Source: Shinisaurus crocodilurus (Eukaryota > Chordata > Lepidosauria > Squamata > Shinisauridae). From it: a DNA stretch of 64,000 nt. Below the pieces are notes generated by a model. The model did no database searches. It worked only from the letters and a program-made list of their open reading frames with translations, and was not told the DNA's origin. The stretch covers positions 281,144,521-281,208,520 of the forward strand of contig CM037876.1 of the NCBI GenBank assembly GCA_021292165.1. The letters run 5' to 3'. Positions 42,881 to 54,287 of the stretch are shown in pieces. The position numbers and the translations under genes are program-made. The stretch's first letter is position 1; each line of letters begins with the position of its first letter.

Positions 42881-43690
42881 TCCCACCACCACCCAAAACC
42901 ATATGGCATGATACAGTAAATAGACTGAAGTGTGTGCCAGAACATGCAGGGTAGGCACATCTCAGGACAATCTGTTACTTTTCTGTGTGCATTGAAGGCA
43001 TGCTTTGTTTTCCCCTTCCCCTTGGGGAATCCAGCGACTGTGTGCGGCTCTGCAGGAACAAATTAAATATGTACAATGTGCCTAAGTAGGGAGAGGACTG
43101 AGGTAGCTGTGTAAAATCAAGCCAGGAGATGGGTTGTTTAGACCAAGCTATATACAAAGCGGGTATAATGAGGAGCTATCAGAAACTTGCAGGGGGGGGG
43201 GGATTAGCCTGACTGTGAAAAGGAGATCTAAAGGGAATGAAACCATCTCCCTAAGGAGTGTTCGAATTCCTGGAGGTGGAACCTTTTGCAATTAAATTCC
43301 AGAAGAGCGGCCATGTTTCAGTCTCTTGCAACACAACAGCAAAGAGTTCTGTGGCCCTTTAAAGGCTAGCACATTTATTGTGTCCTAAGCTTAAGTTCTA
43401 AACTAAACCTGAACAATTATCTGGTATCATACAATACACAATAGTACCAAGATAGAGAGTTTAGTTCCGCAACTTCCAATCCTTAAAGCTTTCAAACAAG
43501 CTATAAAAAGTCCTCTCTCAAAACTCTTGGCCTGGGCAGCCTCCTGAAGTTCAATAAGGAGTTTTCCATACCATCAACACAATCCTAAAATCCATGGAAC
43601 ATTTGCAGCCTCAGTCCTCCTCCTCCTCATTATTATTATATTATTGTTGTTGTTATTATATTACAGTTTAATCTAACAGTAACCAACTTC
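42557..43690. other. Unassigned DNA with (CA)n and one repeat tail
   Basis: A (CA)n run lies at 42853-42880. CAAAGAGTTCTGTGGCCCTT and AGGCTAGCACATTTATTGTG at about 43335-43395 resemble a widespread amniote repeat end that I cannot name. No gene. Confidence 0.35.
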
Positions 43691-43696
43691 ATATAG

Positions 43697-43960
43697 AATA
43701 TTTATTTATTTATTTGTAATACTTAATATAATAAAATCTTTAAGTGGTTCACATATAAATATTAAAAATCACATTTAAAATACACTGTCAAAACCAATTT
43801 CAGCTACAAGAACAATTCAAAACAATACAAGGAACAGTAAGATGGGGCAGCATATGATTAATTAATTGCAATTAATCGCAAGGCAGAGAAAATCTGGGTG
43901 AACAAGTGTGTTCTCAGGAGGCATTTGAATGCAATGACAATGACATTGTTTTACGTATAG
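43697..43960 (-). mobile_element. LINE 3' tail, L2/CR1 group
   Basis: TATTTATTTATTTATTTGTA, then a hexanucleotide-like AT-rich stretch resembling the minus strand of an L2-type 3' UTR with AAGTGGTTCACATATAAATA. Family assignment weak. Confidence 0.4.
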
Positions 43961-44234
43961 CCCAAAGTTACCTCCTAGTGTTCCCCTCTTTCCATCCTCT
44001 CCCCTTCAACCCTTCATTCTCCTCAGTCCACCCTCTATATAGGTAACAGGAGGTTATCTTTATCTCCCCCCTTTTTAAAAAGCTCACATATGATTAAGCA
44101 TTCCTCTACTGAGTCTGTATACAGCCCTAAATAGTTGCCCCATACTTCTTTAAATTTATCTTCATTCTCCTGTTTGATCCACGTCACGTGCTCTGTTGCT
44201 GTAGACTCATGATTCATTGGTTCACATGTGGGAG
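43961..44234. other. Unassigned DNA
   Basis: No feature recognised; a 60-codon minus frame at 44035 shows no domain. Confidence 0.4.
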
Positions 44235-44474
44235 ATTTATTTATTTATTTATTATATTTATACTCCGCCTTTTTTCCTGCAAGGAACCCAAGGCGACTTA
44301 CATAATCCTCCTCCTCCTCTCCATTTTATCCTCACAACAACCCTGTGAGGTAGGTTAGGCTGAGAGTCAGTGACTGGCCCAAAGTCACCCAGTGAGTTTC
44401 ATGGCCGAGCGGGGACTAGAACCTGGATCTCCCGAGTCCCAGTCCAACACTCTCACCACTACGCCACACTGGCT
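44235..44474 (-). mobile_element. Sauria-type tRNA SINE, copy 4
   Basis: Full-length minus-strand copy with intact A- and B-box text on the minus strand and a (TTTA)n tail; close to copies 1 and 2. Confidence 0.9.
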
Positions 44475-44745
44475 TTGATTTTCATTTTTTGAGGACTAAT
44501 ACTTTAGCTGCCAGAACAGCTTTGCATAAGTACACTCTGTTTGTATGTGACTTTGTTAGTTTCCATGCATTAGCCTCAGTCCTTTCATAATTTGGCAAAT
44601 ACTCCCATTTGGACCCCCACCCCATAGAGCACTTGCCCAACTCTAGTTCCCTGCTCCCATGCTTTCCATTCTGTCCATCCCTCCATCATTCTATTTTCCT
44701 TAAACTGCTCCCTCTAGATCCCCTTGTCATGTCACTGTTTGCTTA

Positions 44746-45159
44746 TAGAGATGTGCGAATCAGCAAAACTCGAGCTCGCCAAAGTTCTTCAAATTCCATC
44801 TCAAAGCTCATTCCAACTTGAGTGTGTATCAGGTTGCAACCTTGAGTTTTTTTCTTCTCGCATGAAAATCCGTGCATATTTTTCCATACGGACACATCAG
44901 TTGTGCACATCTTTGAAATGTACACATTGTTCTCCCATTGATTAAAGAGTATTTGTGCAAATGTTTCATATGTACTCATTGTTTCATGCGCATTTTTCAA
45001 ATGCACGCAATTCTTTTTGGTCCGCAAATCTCATCGCAAGCCCAGAAATGTACGGACTTCGACTGCAGCTTGCATCCAAACCCATGTTCAGTCCGGATGG
45101 TGTGAACAGGGTAAATCCTGATAAAAAATGATCTGAAATAAATGTATCATACATCCCTA
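44746..45159 (-). mobile_element. TAGGGATG-type MITE, copy h (nearly complete)
   Basis: Starts TAGAGATGTGCGAATCAGC with AAAACTCGAGCTCGCCAAAG and ends GTATCATACATCCCTA. Both ends carry TA, consistent with a TA target duplication. Internal TGTGCACATCTTTGAAATGT and TGCGCATTTTTCAAATGCAC show the recurrent motif. Good reference copy for a consensus. Confidence 0.85.
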
Positions 45160-45296
45160 CATGGAATTACAAAGCAGCTGCCACTTCAGGTAGGGATGGT
45201 GCTGGGACAGATGCTATCAGCTGTCCAGTAGATATCCAGTGAATATCAGCTTTGCCACAGATGATATCAGGGACAGGAAAGGATAAGAGGAATTGG

Positions 45297-45465
45297 ATAG
45301 ATTTCATAGATTATAGAGTTGGAAGGAGCCTACAAGGCTATCGAGTCCAACCCCCTGCTCAATGCAGGAAACTAGAGGAGGGGTCTCCCATCCAAGTAAT
45401 AACCAGGCCTGACCCTGCTTAGCTTTCCACGCTCAGACAAGCTGAGCCAGCGTAAGCCACAGGCC
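45297..45465 (-). mobile_element. 5S-rRNA-derived SINE with CR1 tail, copy 2
   Basis: On the minus strand GTGGAAAGCTAAGCAGGGTC, AGGCCTGGTTATTACTTGG and ATGGGAGACC, then the CR1 end. Almost identical to the copy at 15476, including the same breakpoint between 5S and CR1 parts, so both come from one master. Confidence 0.85.
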
Positions 45466-45818
45466 CTAATACTTATGGTATGATTTCTGTATGTGTGTGT
45501 ATAAATGCTGGCATAATGGGAGTATGGTTAATGAGCAGGGATAGGTGAACTTCAGAATATAGCTCAGCATGGGTCTCCCATGGCTGTTTAATGTATTCCA
45601 GTTAAAAGCTCTCCAAGGTTCTCTGATCCCTGTTCTCTTCTAAGTCGTTGCTTAGCTTTAACAGTATCCCATGGGCACAGGCATTCAAATCTGCTTCTCA
45701 GAGGTGGAAATGTAGCTGTCACTGAAATTACTTCTGATTACAGTGATGGTCTTTTTTGTCTGTACTACTCATACAGAATACTGGTGTGCCAAGGATTCAA
45801 GTCATGGACCAAGACCTT

Positions 45819-45856
<38 letters not shown>

Positions 45857-46253
45857 GGCATCTCACACACTGTGGCAGGGCCCTCAGTCTGTCCTTCCTG
45901 GATATTAAGCAAAAGACCACATGTGTATGTAGCAGAAAAGGAAATTACAGGGAAATGAATGTAACAAGGCTAAGTGCTTTTCTACATTAGTTTGTTAACT
46001 CAGTTTAACACACCACTTTACTGAGGCTTCTTTTTCCGGATTCTTTGCAGGATTAAGATTGGCTCCTTTCCACATCCCCCCCCCGGGGGGCATTTCTTTT
46101 TCGGCCTTTCTTTATGTTCCATTTCCACAGCCACAAGGTGGTGCTGCAGTTTAGCAGAATTGTGAAAATACATGACCAACTTGTAGAGTTTTATAGCATA
46201 CTATCCCTTTAATAGCCCATTACCCTAGTTCTAAGGGGGAAAAAGCCATGGAA
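45466..46253. other. Unassigned DNA with (GT)n
   Basis: A (GT)n of about 17 units lies at 45820-45853. No gene or other repeat recognised. Confidence 0.45.
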
Positions 46254-46498
46254 TTTATTTATTTATTTATTATATTTATACCCTGCCTTTTTTCCTGCAA
46301 GGAACCCAAGGAGGCTTACATAATCCTCCTCCTCCTCCTCCTCTCCATCTTATCCTCACAACAACCCTGTGAGGTAGGTTAGGCTGAGAGTCAGTGACTG
46401 GCCCCGAAGTCACCCAGTGAGTATCATGGCCGAGCGGGGGCTAGAACCCAAATCTCCCGAGTCCCACTCCAGCACTCTCACCACTACGCCACACTGGC
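46254..46498 (-). mobile_element. Sauria-type tRNA SINE, copy 5
   Basis: Full-length minus-strand copy with an expanded CCT run (CTCCTCCTCCTCCTC) in the body; tail (TTTA)n. Confidence 0.9.
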
Positions 46499-46539
46499 AA
46501 TGCTCAGAAAGCATGAGAAAGGCCCTGGAGGATGAGGAC

Positions 46540-46762
46540 ATCCTGTAAAGCACCTGCAAACTACCAGAATCTAGCCTCCTTCTCTCCCCCTCCGAGACAC
46601 TCCACCTAGATGGGCAAAAAATACCATCTAGTGGAAAATGCAGGGCGGGATGACAGGGAGGTGAAGATCACCTTTGCCGCTCCCTCCGCCTTGCATGGGA
46701 TGCCCGTAAGCCTCCAAGTTTAGGAGCCTATGGGCATCACAGTTGGATTGCACCCTTAGCCA
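46540..46762. mobile_element. GCAATCC-type element fragment
   Basis: GATGCCCGTAAGCCTCC, CCTATGGGCATCACAG and TTGGATTGCACCC resemble the terminal hairpin style of the 4992/59900 family and the 55580-55990 element (AGGATGCCCGTAATCCTCC). Assignment tentative. Confidence 0.35.
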
Positions 46763-46853
46763 AGGAACGAGATACTTAAACAGAAGGCAGATCAGAGCAA
46801 CAGCAACACCACCACCACCACCACAGAGAATCAAAAAGGATCAGATCAGAGCC

Positions 46854-47000
46854 TAGGATGGGTGAGAATTTTGTTTCAGTTTGTTTTCAATAAGGCTTTA
46901 CCAGATTCTGTGATTTTCTTCTTATTCATGACAGAAATAATTTGGAATTTAAAAAAAAAAACTGAATGTGGGAGAAATGGGAACTGACAGTCAGATTTGT
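46854..47000 (+). mobile_element. MITE subfamily 2 head, fragment
   Basis: TAGGATGGGTGAGAATTTTG, TTTCAGTTTGTTTTCAATAA and GAATGTGGGAGAAATGG match the first ~140 bases of the 39003 element. Confidence 0.55.
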
Positions 47001-47192
47001 CCAACCAGGCCCAGGGTTTTGAGTGGTTAGCCATTATAAGTCTGGGTTTGAATCCCTGTGCATTCAGCCATGCTTGTGCTGAATTAGGGTGGCCACCTCT
47101 TCTGATAGGCTCCTCATCTTTAATAGCTATGTGGCAGGCAGGTACAACATGGTCCTCTGCATGTACCTATTGAATATGGCAAGTGCAAGTGG

Positions 47193-47362
47193 GCGAGAAT
47201 TTCATTTAGGCTTGTTTTTTATAAGAATTTGCCAAAGTTCACAATTTTTTTCGTATTTGAGATGGAAGGAACATAAGATATTATTTTTTAAAAAATCAAT
47301 GTGGGAGAAAGCAAAACAGACATATTCGTCCATCCGTTTAGAGCCAGATGCATTTTAAGGCC
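47193..47362 (+). mobile_element. MITE subfamily 2 head, second fragment
   Basis: GGGCGAGAATTTCATTTAGG, ATAAGAATTTGCCAAAGTTC and CAATGTGGGAGAAAGCAAA. Same head as 39003 and 46854. Confidence 0.55.
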
Positions 47363-47444
47363 AAATGTCTCCCGACATGGGTCTCCCAGATGTGGCCACC
47401 AGAGTCCCTGGTTTGAGACCCCTTGAAACTGAAAAACTCCCCAA

Positions 47445-47625
47445 CACATTTGGCTAGTGTAGACTTTGGAGGCCTGGATAAAAGTTCCAAGTCAGTAACA
47501 GACTCACTGGGTGACTTTCAGTTTCTCTCAGTCTCAGTTCCTCAAAAGACAATGTTATGTGCATGAATGTGATAAGGATTGTACAGTTGTTTACATGCTG
47601 TCGGTGCAATATAAGTGATAAATGT
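47445..47625 (+). mobile_element. MIR-like ancient SINE
   Basis: CCAAGTCAGTAACAGACTCA, CTGGGTGACTTTCAGTTTCT and CTCAGTCTCAGTTCCTCA, then a tail ending GTGCAATATAAGTGATAAAT, follow the layout of MIR/CORE-type SINEs. Heavily diverged. Confidence 0.4.
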
Positions 47626-48086
47626 GGTCTAAGCCAACAAACAACTCTTATCATGATCTCTTCTGCAATGTCATTTGGATTGTCACTTGCCAGGGCCTCA
47701 TTTTTGCCTCTCTTTCACCTCCACTTCTAGCTACAACATACTCATCTGCTTTGAAATCTGCTCACTATAATCTTTATTCCTTTCTGGTGGTTTCTGCCAG
47801 ATCATTATTTGTTTATATAATTCATGTAAATCTTTGCCTTCAAACGATTATGCAGTTGTGGTACAATGTAATTTATTTATCTTGTGCCCTTAATACAATG
47901 TATTACAAAACCCTCATCTAATTCTAGAGAAAAGGAAGATCTGAACATAGCAGAAGGAAAAGAAACATTGATGGCTTTGAAAGTGGAATGTACTGGATCC
48001 CCTCCCCAAAATTAGATCTCTACCAGTACCAGATCCCTCCCTCCTGCCAAAATAATTCAATTTCCCCCCAAAATACCCCCCCTTCA
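47626..48086. other. Unassigned DNA
   Basis: A 99-codon plus frame at 47622 is AT-rich with hydrophobic residues but has no domain. No repeat seen. Confidence 0.4.
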
Positions 48087-50830
48087 TGCAACTCTTTGAG
48101 CACTGGAGTGATGTGATCACGCCGGTGGCAGCCTTTAACCAGGCAAGCTGCTGCATTCTGTACCAGCTGCAACTTCCGAACCATCTTCCAGGGTAACTCC
48201 ACGTAGAGCGCATTACAGCAGTCTAAGCGAGAGGAGACCAAGGCATGAACCACTGATGGGAGCAGATGATTAGGAAGGTAGGGGCGCAACTGCCGCATCA
48301 GATGGAATGGATACAGCGCCGCCCGGCTCACAGCTGACACCTGAGCCTCCATGGACAGCTGGGAGTCTCTAGAATGACTCCCAAGCTGTGGACCTGATCC
48401 TTCAGGGGTAGATGTACCCCATTCAACACCAGGTCAACATCCCCTAACCTTCCCTTGTCTCCCACCAGAAGTACCTCGGTCTTGTCGGGGTTCAGTTTCA
48501 GCATGTTCCTTCCCATCCAGCCACCCACTGCCTCTAGGCACTTGGACAGGGTTTCAACAGCCAACCTTGGTGAGGACTTGAAGGAGAGGTAGAGCTGTGT
48601 GTCATCTGCATATTGATGACAGCGCACCCCAAACCTCCTGATGATAGCTCCCAGCAGCTTTAGGTAGATGTTAAATAACATCGGGGAGAGGATGGAACCC
48701 TGCGGCACCCCACAAGTGAGCGGCCGAGGGTCCGAAGCCTCCTCCCCAAGAACTACCCTCTGGTACCTTCCAGAGAAGAAGGACCAGGAACCACTGCAAC
48801 ACAGTGCCTCCCATGCCGAACCCCTCCAGGCGGTCCAGGAGGATACCGTGGTCAATGGTATCAAAAGCCGCTGAGAGATCGAGGAGGACTAGAAAAGAGC
48901 ATTCGCCCCTATCCAAAGCCCTCCTCATATCATCCACCAAGGCCGTTTCTGTCCCATGTCCAGGCCTGAAGCCTGAGTGGCATGGATCTAAGTAATCGGT
49001 TTCATCCAAATGTGCCTTCAACTGAGCCCCCACCACTCGCTCAATCAGCTTGCCCAGAAATGGCAAATTGGAGACTGGGCGAAAGTTGTTCAAATCTTGG
49101 GGATCTAAGGCGGGCTTCTTTAGAAGCGGTCTTATTACTGCCTCCTTAAGGGCTGATGGCATCACTCCCTCCTCGAGGGAGGCATTCACTACCACCCTGA
49201 TCTCCCCACCCAGTTTTTCCCTGCAGCTCATAACAAGCCAGGACGGGCAAGGATCAAGCAAGCAGGTGGTCAGCTTAATAGAAGAAAGCACCTTGTCCAC
49301 TTCACCAGAAGGAAAAAGCTGGAACTGATTCCACAAAACCAGACTGCCACTGCCCCCCCCCCTGTTCACCCACTGTGTCCACGACGCACGGAATCCCACT
49401 CCTGATCCGATCAATTTTATCTGCAAAGTGCTTTGCTAAAGCCTCACAGGAGGTTTTAGACTGTTCCAATGGATCCGGAGCAACTGGACCGACCAGGCTC
49501 TGGACCACTTGGAACAGCCTCCTGGAGCAGCACTCCGCAGACGCGATGGAGGCAGCATAGAAATTCTTCTTTGCTGCCTTCACCGCCACCTGGTAGGCTG
49601 AAGATGCAGCTCTGACCTGTGTCCGATCGTCTTCAGAGTGGGATTTACGCCATCGGCGCTCTAGCCTTCTCACCTCCCACTTCAGAGCTCGCAGCGATGG
49701 AGTAAACCAAGGTGCCGTGCGAGCTCTGTTCAGGTGAAGAGGGCGCTTCGGGGCCACCCGGTCTAATGCTCTGGTGATTGCAGCATTCCAGTCATCCACC
49801 AGGGTCTCGACCGAGCTACTGTTTGCGTGCTCCAGTTCCCCAAGCGTGTTCAGGAATCCATCCGTATCTATAAGACGCCTGGTCCTTCACCCCTGCAGAG
49901 GGGTTGTGGCACCAAAAAATCCAGCCCTACCAGAAAGTGATCTGACCATGACAAGGGGGTGGTGGAAATACCCCCAATTTCCAAATCATTTCCTCCCTCC
50001 CCGGAAATGAAAACCAAGTCCAGTGCATGGCCGGCTACATGGGTAGGTCCAGTTGATACAGGATACAACTCCCAGAAAGCCATGGCCTTCATTAAGTCCC
50101 GAGGTGCCCCCATGATGGCAGCCTCCGAATGTATGTTGAAGTCCCCCAGCACCAATAGCCTGGGGGACCACACACGCACATCAGAGACCACCTCTAGCAC
50201 CTCAGCCAGGGAGTCTGACGTGCAGCGGGCTGGATGGTACACGAGCAGAATCCCCAGACTGCCCTTTGGAACCAACCTCCAGTACATGCACTCAATAAAC
50301 TTGGTCTCCCGGAGAGGGAGTCTGGTAAGGACCAAGGACTTCCGGTACATAACAGCCACTCCCCCTCCCCATCCTCCAGTCCTCGGTTGCTGGGCTTACG
50401 TAAACCCAGGAGGACACAAGGCCCCAAGAGTTGGAGCAGTGGCCCTGTCCAGCCAGGTTTCCATAATACATGCCAGGTCCGCACCCTCATCCAGGATTAA
50501 GTCATGGATTAAAGATGTTTTTTGGGTAACAGACCTGGCATTACACAACAGCAAACACAAGGCAGAAGAAGGAGACACGCATCCCCCAGTTATCCCTTGG
50601 CTCTGAGCAGGCCCAGAACAAGGGATAGATATTAAGCATCTATCCCTTGTTCCCCTTACTCGGCGTGGCCTGCCCCTAGCACTCTGCCAGCGTCTGCCGC
50701 TCAACATTGGTATACGTTGCCCCCCAGAACTCCCCCCACTATCTCCATTAGATAAGCACATGCCCCCTTGCTTCCGCCAATCAGGTGGGAACCCACCCCC
50801 ACACCTCCCTTGCCCTAACAATCAGGGGGA
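48087..50830 (-). pseudogene. L2-clade LINE ORF2 (endonuclease-RT), frameshifted
   Basis: Minus-strand ORF2 encoding an apurinic-type endonuclease and reverse transcriptase for target-primed insertion. N-terminus near 50821. Endonuclease motifs: CNARSVTQ (~50542), METWLD (~50461), LGDFNIHSEA (~50146) and SWSDHFLV (~49943). RT motifs: LLKKPALDPQDLNNFRPVSN (~49125), SGFRPGHGTETAL, LLDLSAAFDTIDHGIL (~48880), CGVPQGSILSPMLFN and YADDTQLYLS (~48612), then KLNPDKTEVLLVG and VSSRLDCCNALYVELP. Breaks by eye: an in-frame stop at ~50398, and frame changes at ~49870, ~49355 (C-run), ~48785 and ~48370. The match stops after LKELH at ~48087, so the C-terminal end and 3' UTR are missing. Dead copy with catalytic motifs still visible. 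Confidence 0.9.
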
Positions 50831-51434
50831 AGGGCCCCCGCCCTCGTGCCACCCCCAAAGGGGCGACCCCCTTTGGCGTCATCCCCTTCGGAGACGTCGC
50901 CGCCCCACTCCGGGCCGGCAGATGTAGGCCTGCAGAGTGTCAGGCAAGCCAGGTGGCAGGTGCTACCAATCAGGCAGGCCGGGGGGGGGGGTTGCCCTCC
51001 TCCTGACGGCAGCAGAGCTTCTTCCCAGGGAAGGAGCCCCAATCCAGCCAGCAAAGTGTCAGCCAAGGCAAGCAGGTAGACCAGATGGTAAGGTGGCTGG
51101 TGGGATTGTAGAGAGGCTGGCTGGAAGGTCGAGTGGCTGGCGGGATGGTACAGCCAGCTCAGGTCTCCTCACCGTCAGACGTCAGTTGGAACTGGGCCCC
51201 GCTCCGGGCCGGCAGATGAAGGCCTGCGGAGTGTCAGGCAAGCCAGGTGGCAGGTGCTATCAATCAGGCCGGCCGGGGTGTGTGTGTTGCCCTCCTCCTG
51301 ATGGCAGCAGAGCTTCCTCCCAGGGAAGGAGCCCCAATCCAGCCAGCAAACAGCGTCTGCGTCAGCCAAGGCAAACATGTAGACCAGATGGTAAGGCGGC
51401 TGGCGGGATGGTAGAGAGGCTGGCTGGAAGGTAG
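50831..51434 (-). repeat. L2 5' UTR with 294 bp tandem monomers
   Basis: GC-rich region upstream of the minus-strand ORF2. Unit 1 is 50902-51195 and a partial unit 2 is 51196-51434: GCCCCACTCCGGGCCGGCAG at 50902 recurs as GCCCCGCTCCGGGCCGGCAG at 51196, exactly 294 bases later, followed by GTGTCAGGCAAGCCAGGTGG and GGAGCCCCAATCCAGCCAGC in both. The element's 5' end is at ~51434. Tandem 5' monomers act as promoters in some LINE-1 families; the same role here is inference. Confidence 0.8.
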
Positions 51435-52190
51435 ACATGTGCATTTACAAAACTGTGCATGTGTCCACTTATTTATTGAATTATCTTATTTATATATACA
51501 AGTTGGAAACATGCACAGTAACTTAAAATTGCAATTTATCTAATTAGGGCTTGTTCATGCGCATTGGTTTTTTCTTGAATATTTTTTATCTTTTTTAAAG
51601 ATGCTGCAATGAACTGTGTGATCTGAATGCAATATCACCAGTATTCTGAGTCCTTCCCTTATTGGAGGAAAGGGCCACCAGTTGGGAGAATGACTCTTGA
51701 ATGTCTACAGGGAGAAGTATATATGAGCTGCTATTGGGCAAGCCACCTCAGACTCAAATTAGTCCTAAGTTGTCAAGATCACCTGTGCCTCAAACTGATC
51801 CCCCTGGTCTGTCTACTAATCACCTTTATGGTGTGCCATTCAAAGGTGCAGAGTGAAGGAGAAAAGTGCTACTTTGTCCTTTCAGAAGCTAGCTTGTCTC
51901 CATTTCCCACTGGTTCTCCTTGACCTGACCTGGCTATTAATATTTCCATGTCAGAATATCAGGAGCTTCAGGACTCAGACTGATTAGTCTTGTGCAGCTG
52001 CCCCATGTGGTGAGCCAGTGAAGTGCAGGTTGCATCATCTACCTAGGCAGTGAAGTACCCTCAGATCCTGGACTTACTCCAACTACTAAGGCTAGCTATT
52101 GAATCCTCCTGGACTGGAATATACTATAAGAGGACTTCCTGTTGTAGTTGAGGCTTGTCTGTGCAACACAGTCTTCCTGAGTTCTGGTGT
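51435..52190. other. Unassigned DNA, possible LTR-like segment
   Basis: No gene. ATATACTATAAGAGGACTTC at 52119-52138 resembles a TATA region upstream of the 52197 minisatellite, and TGTCAGAATATC at 51950 could start a decayed LTR; no matching end or target duplication was found. Confidence 0.25.
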
Positions 52191-52196
52191 TCTTCT

Positions 52197-52530
52197 ATAT
52201 CCTTTGGTTGCTCTTTGGTCCTGCCTCTTGGTTTGCTCTTTGGTCCTGCCTCTTGGTTTCTCCTTCAGTCCTGACTTGCATTTTGGTCCTGACCTCCGGC
52301 CTCCTCTTCGGTCCTGCCTCCAGATTTGTCCTTTGATCCTACCTGATCGTTGTCCTGCCTCCTGGTTCGATTTTTACTTGCCTTTCAGTCCTGACTTCTG
52401 GCTTGTTCTTCGGTCCTGCTTTCTGGTTTGTCCTTTGATCTTGGCTTTCTCTTCAGTCCTTACTTCTGGCTTACTCTTTGGTCTTGCCTCCTGTCTTGTC
52501 CTTCAGTCCTGATCCCAACCCTGGCTTTGT
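52197..52530 (+). repeat. Degenerate minisatellite, ~25-30 bp unit
   Basis: Variants of TTTGGTCCTGCCTCTTGGTT repeated about a dozen times. The first two units are an exact 25 bp tandem duplication (GCTCTTTGGTCCTGCCTCTT plus GGTTT, 52210-52259). It is open in one plus frame for 137 codons (52099-52512), giving a Leu/Cys/Ser/Pro-rich peptide with no known domain; coding is unlikely. Confidence 0.8.
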
Positions 52531-52651
52531 CCCTTGTCTTCATCCCTTGACTTCTGATTCCCAGCTCCCAGTTCATCTCAGGCAGCTGCCTATGGTACAA
52601 CCCTAAACAGGCCTTAGTCTTGTTTTGTTACCTTTCATTTAAGAGTGGTTG

Positions 52652-52706
<55 letters not shown>

Positions 52707-53741
52707 CAACAACGTCCAAAGCTATATTGGATACACTACAGTCACATAACTGGAAAATGCCCAAGAACAGTAATTTTCAAAATGTGTTCTGGAGAACCCT
52801 AGGGTTTCCTCATAAGATCAGTAATGGTGAAGAAGCTTCCCTGAAAAATATATTGCCACCCACTACCGATATTCATCTGCTGTGCTGAATGGTAAAAGAG
52901 CAACTGTGAGCATGTCCCAGAATCTGCAACACATTGGTTTCCTGAAGCACACATGAAGGAGCTTCTTGTTAGAGGGTTCACCTGGAAAGGGTTTCTCCAA
53001 GAAGGAAAGCTTGGGGGAAAAAACACCCTCTGTCCTAGATCAATTCAAGACTGAGTGGGACTTTGTAGGCCAATTGAAAGGTGTGGGTGTTCTGTAATCA
53101 CACAGCAATCATAAGGGTGAAATGGTGATTTGATGTAGGATGAGTGTAGCTGATCGCATCCTTAGTCTCACATTTCACGCTCAAATATAGATTGTAGTGA
53201 CTCAGTGACTCAGTTAGCATCTACTTTTTCTGTTCGCACATTGTCAGCAAGCAAAATAACTTGTATTTTTGGAGGCAGAAATCATTTGCAGTTGTTTGCT
53301 AAGTGATGTTTCCCCCCAGATAATTACTAATCTGTGAGAAGTACCTTTCCCTTTTGGAATGGCAACTTTTGAGTTGTGGTTTGATGACTGGGACTGTGCG
53401 AATCACATTTCATAGGGTGCAAATTCCATTTCCTTGCTGTGAATATTATCAAAATATGTGTCTCAGATTCCCTCTTGTTTGAATTATCACATATTCCTGG
53501 AGCTTACAGTAAGCTCTGGGCTGTAATTCTTTTGGTTGGTAAATGCCGTGCTGTAAATAGGCACTAAAAATTAAAGGGTGGTGGTGGTGGTTGGCACTGT
53601 ATTTAAAATAAAACCAAAACTTTACCAACAAAAACTGAAGCAACTACCCAAGCAAACAGCAGGCTAGTTGACAACTCTACTCACTGCATAACTTGCCCCA
53701 TCATGTTTTTACATGTGTGTACACACACTGGCCCCCAGGAG
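52531..53741. other. Unassigned DNA with (AAT)n
   Basis: An (AAT)n of about 17 units lies at 52652-52705. The rest has no gene or named repeat. Confidence 0.45.
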
Positions 53742-53995
53742 AGCCAGTGTGGCGTAGTGGTGAGAGTGTTGGACTGGGACCCGGGAGATCCAGGTTCTAG
53801 TCCCCGCTCGGCCATGAAACTCACTGGGTGACTTTGGGCCAGTCACTGCCTCTCAGCCTAACCTACCTCACAGGGGTTGTGTGAGGATAAAATGGAGAGG
53901 AGGAGGATTATGTAAGCCGCCTTGGGTTCCTTGCAGGAAAGAAGGCGGGGTATAAATATAATAAATAATAAATAATAATAATAATAATAATAATG
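53742..53995 (+). mobile_element. Sauria-type tRNA SINE, copy 6 (plus strand)
   Basis: Only plus-strand copy in the window. A box TGGCGTAGTGG at 53750-53760, B box GGTTCTAGTCC at 53793-53803, body GGGTGACTTTGGGCCAGTCA and GGTTCCTTGCAGG, tail TATAAATATAATAAATAATA, then an (AAT)n to 53995. The Pol III promoter looks intact, but no separate transcript can be inferred. Confidence 0.95.
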
Positions 53996-54016
53996 TGACA
54001 TGATGGAGCATTGGGA

Positions 54017-54287
54017 CAGGGCCAACCCTGCCATTAGGTGGAGTGTGGCGGCTTCCTCAGGCAGCTGATTTGGGGTGTCATGAAAAGGCCACAAAATTAT
54101 TTGTTATTTAATTCATTATTGTTGTATTTTATTTTTCCTCCAAGGAGGGGTTACACAAATCCGTGCTTGTGGGATTTTCTGCCTCAGGTGCCAAAATAAC
54201 TTGACTGCCCTTGATATGATGTATCTTGATTTGGAGGGGCCGGTAGGATTTGTTGCTCAGGCAGCAACATGTCTTGGGCAAGCCCTG
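54017..54287. mobile_element. CAGGGCC-ended hAT-like MITE
   Basis: Ends CAGGGCCAACCCTGCC and CTTGGGCAAGCCCTG. Flanks CATTGGGA (54009-54016) and CATGGGAG (54288-54295) match with one gap, a possible decayed 8 bp duplication. Confidence 0.55.

Noticed and set aside
50396..51434. Plus-strand frames up to 215 codons near the L2
   Set aside because: Antisense shadows of the minus-strand L2 ORF and of its GC-rich monomers.
51950..52612. Solo LTR of a retrotransposon
   Set aside because: A TG start and a TATA-like motif can be picked out, but no CA end with a matching target duplication was found.
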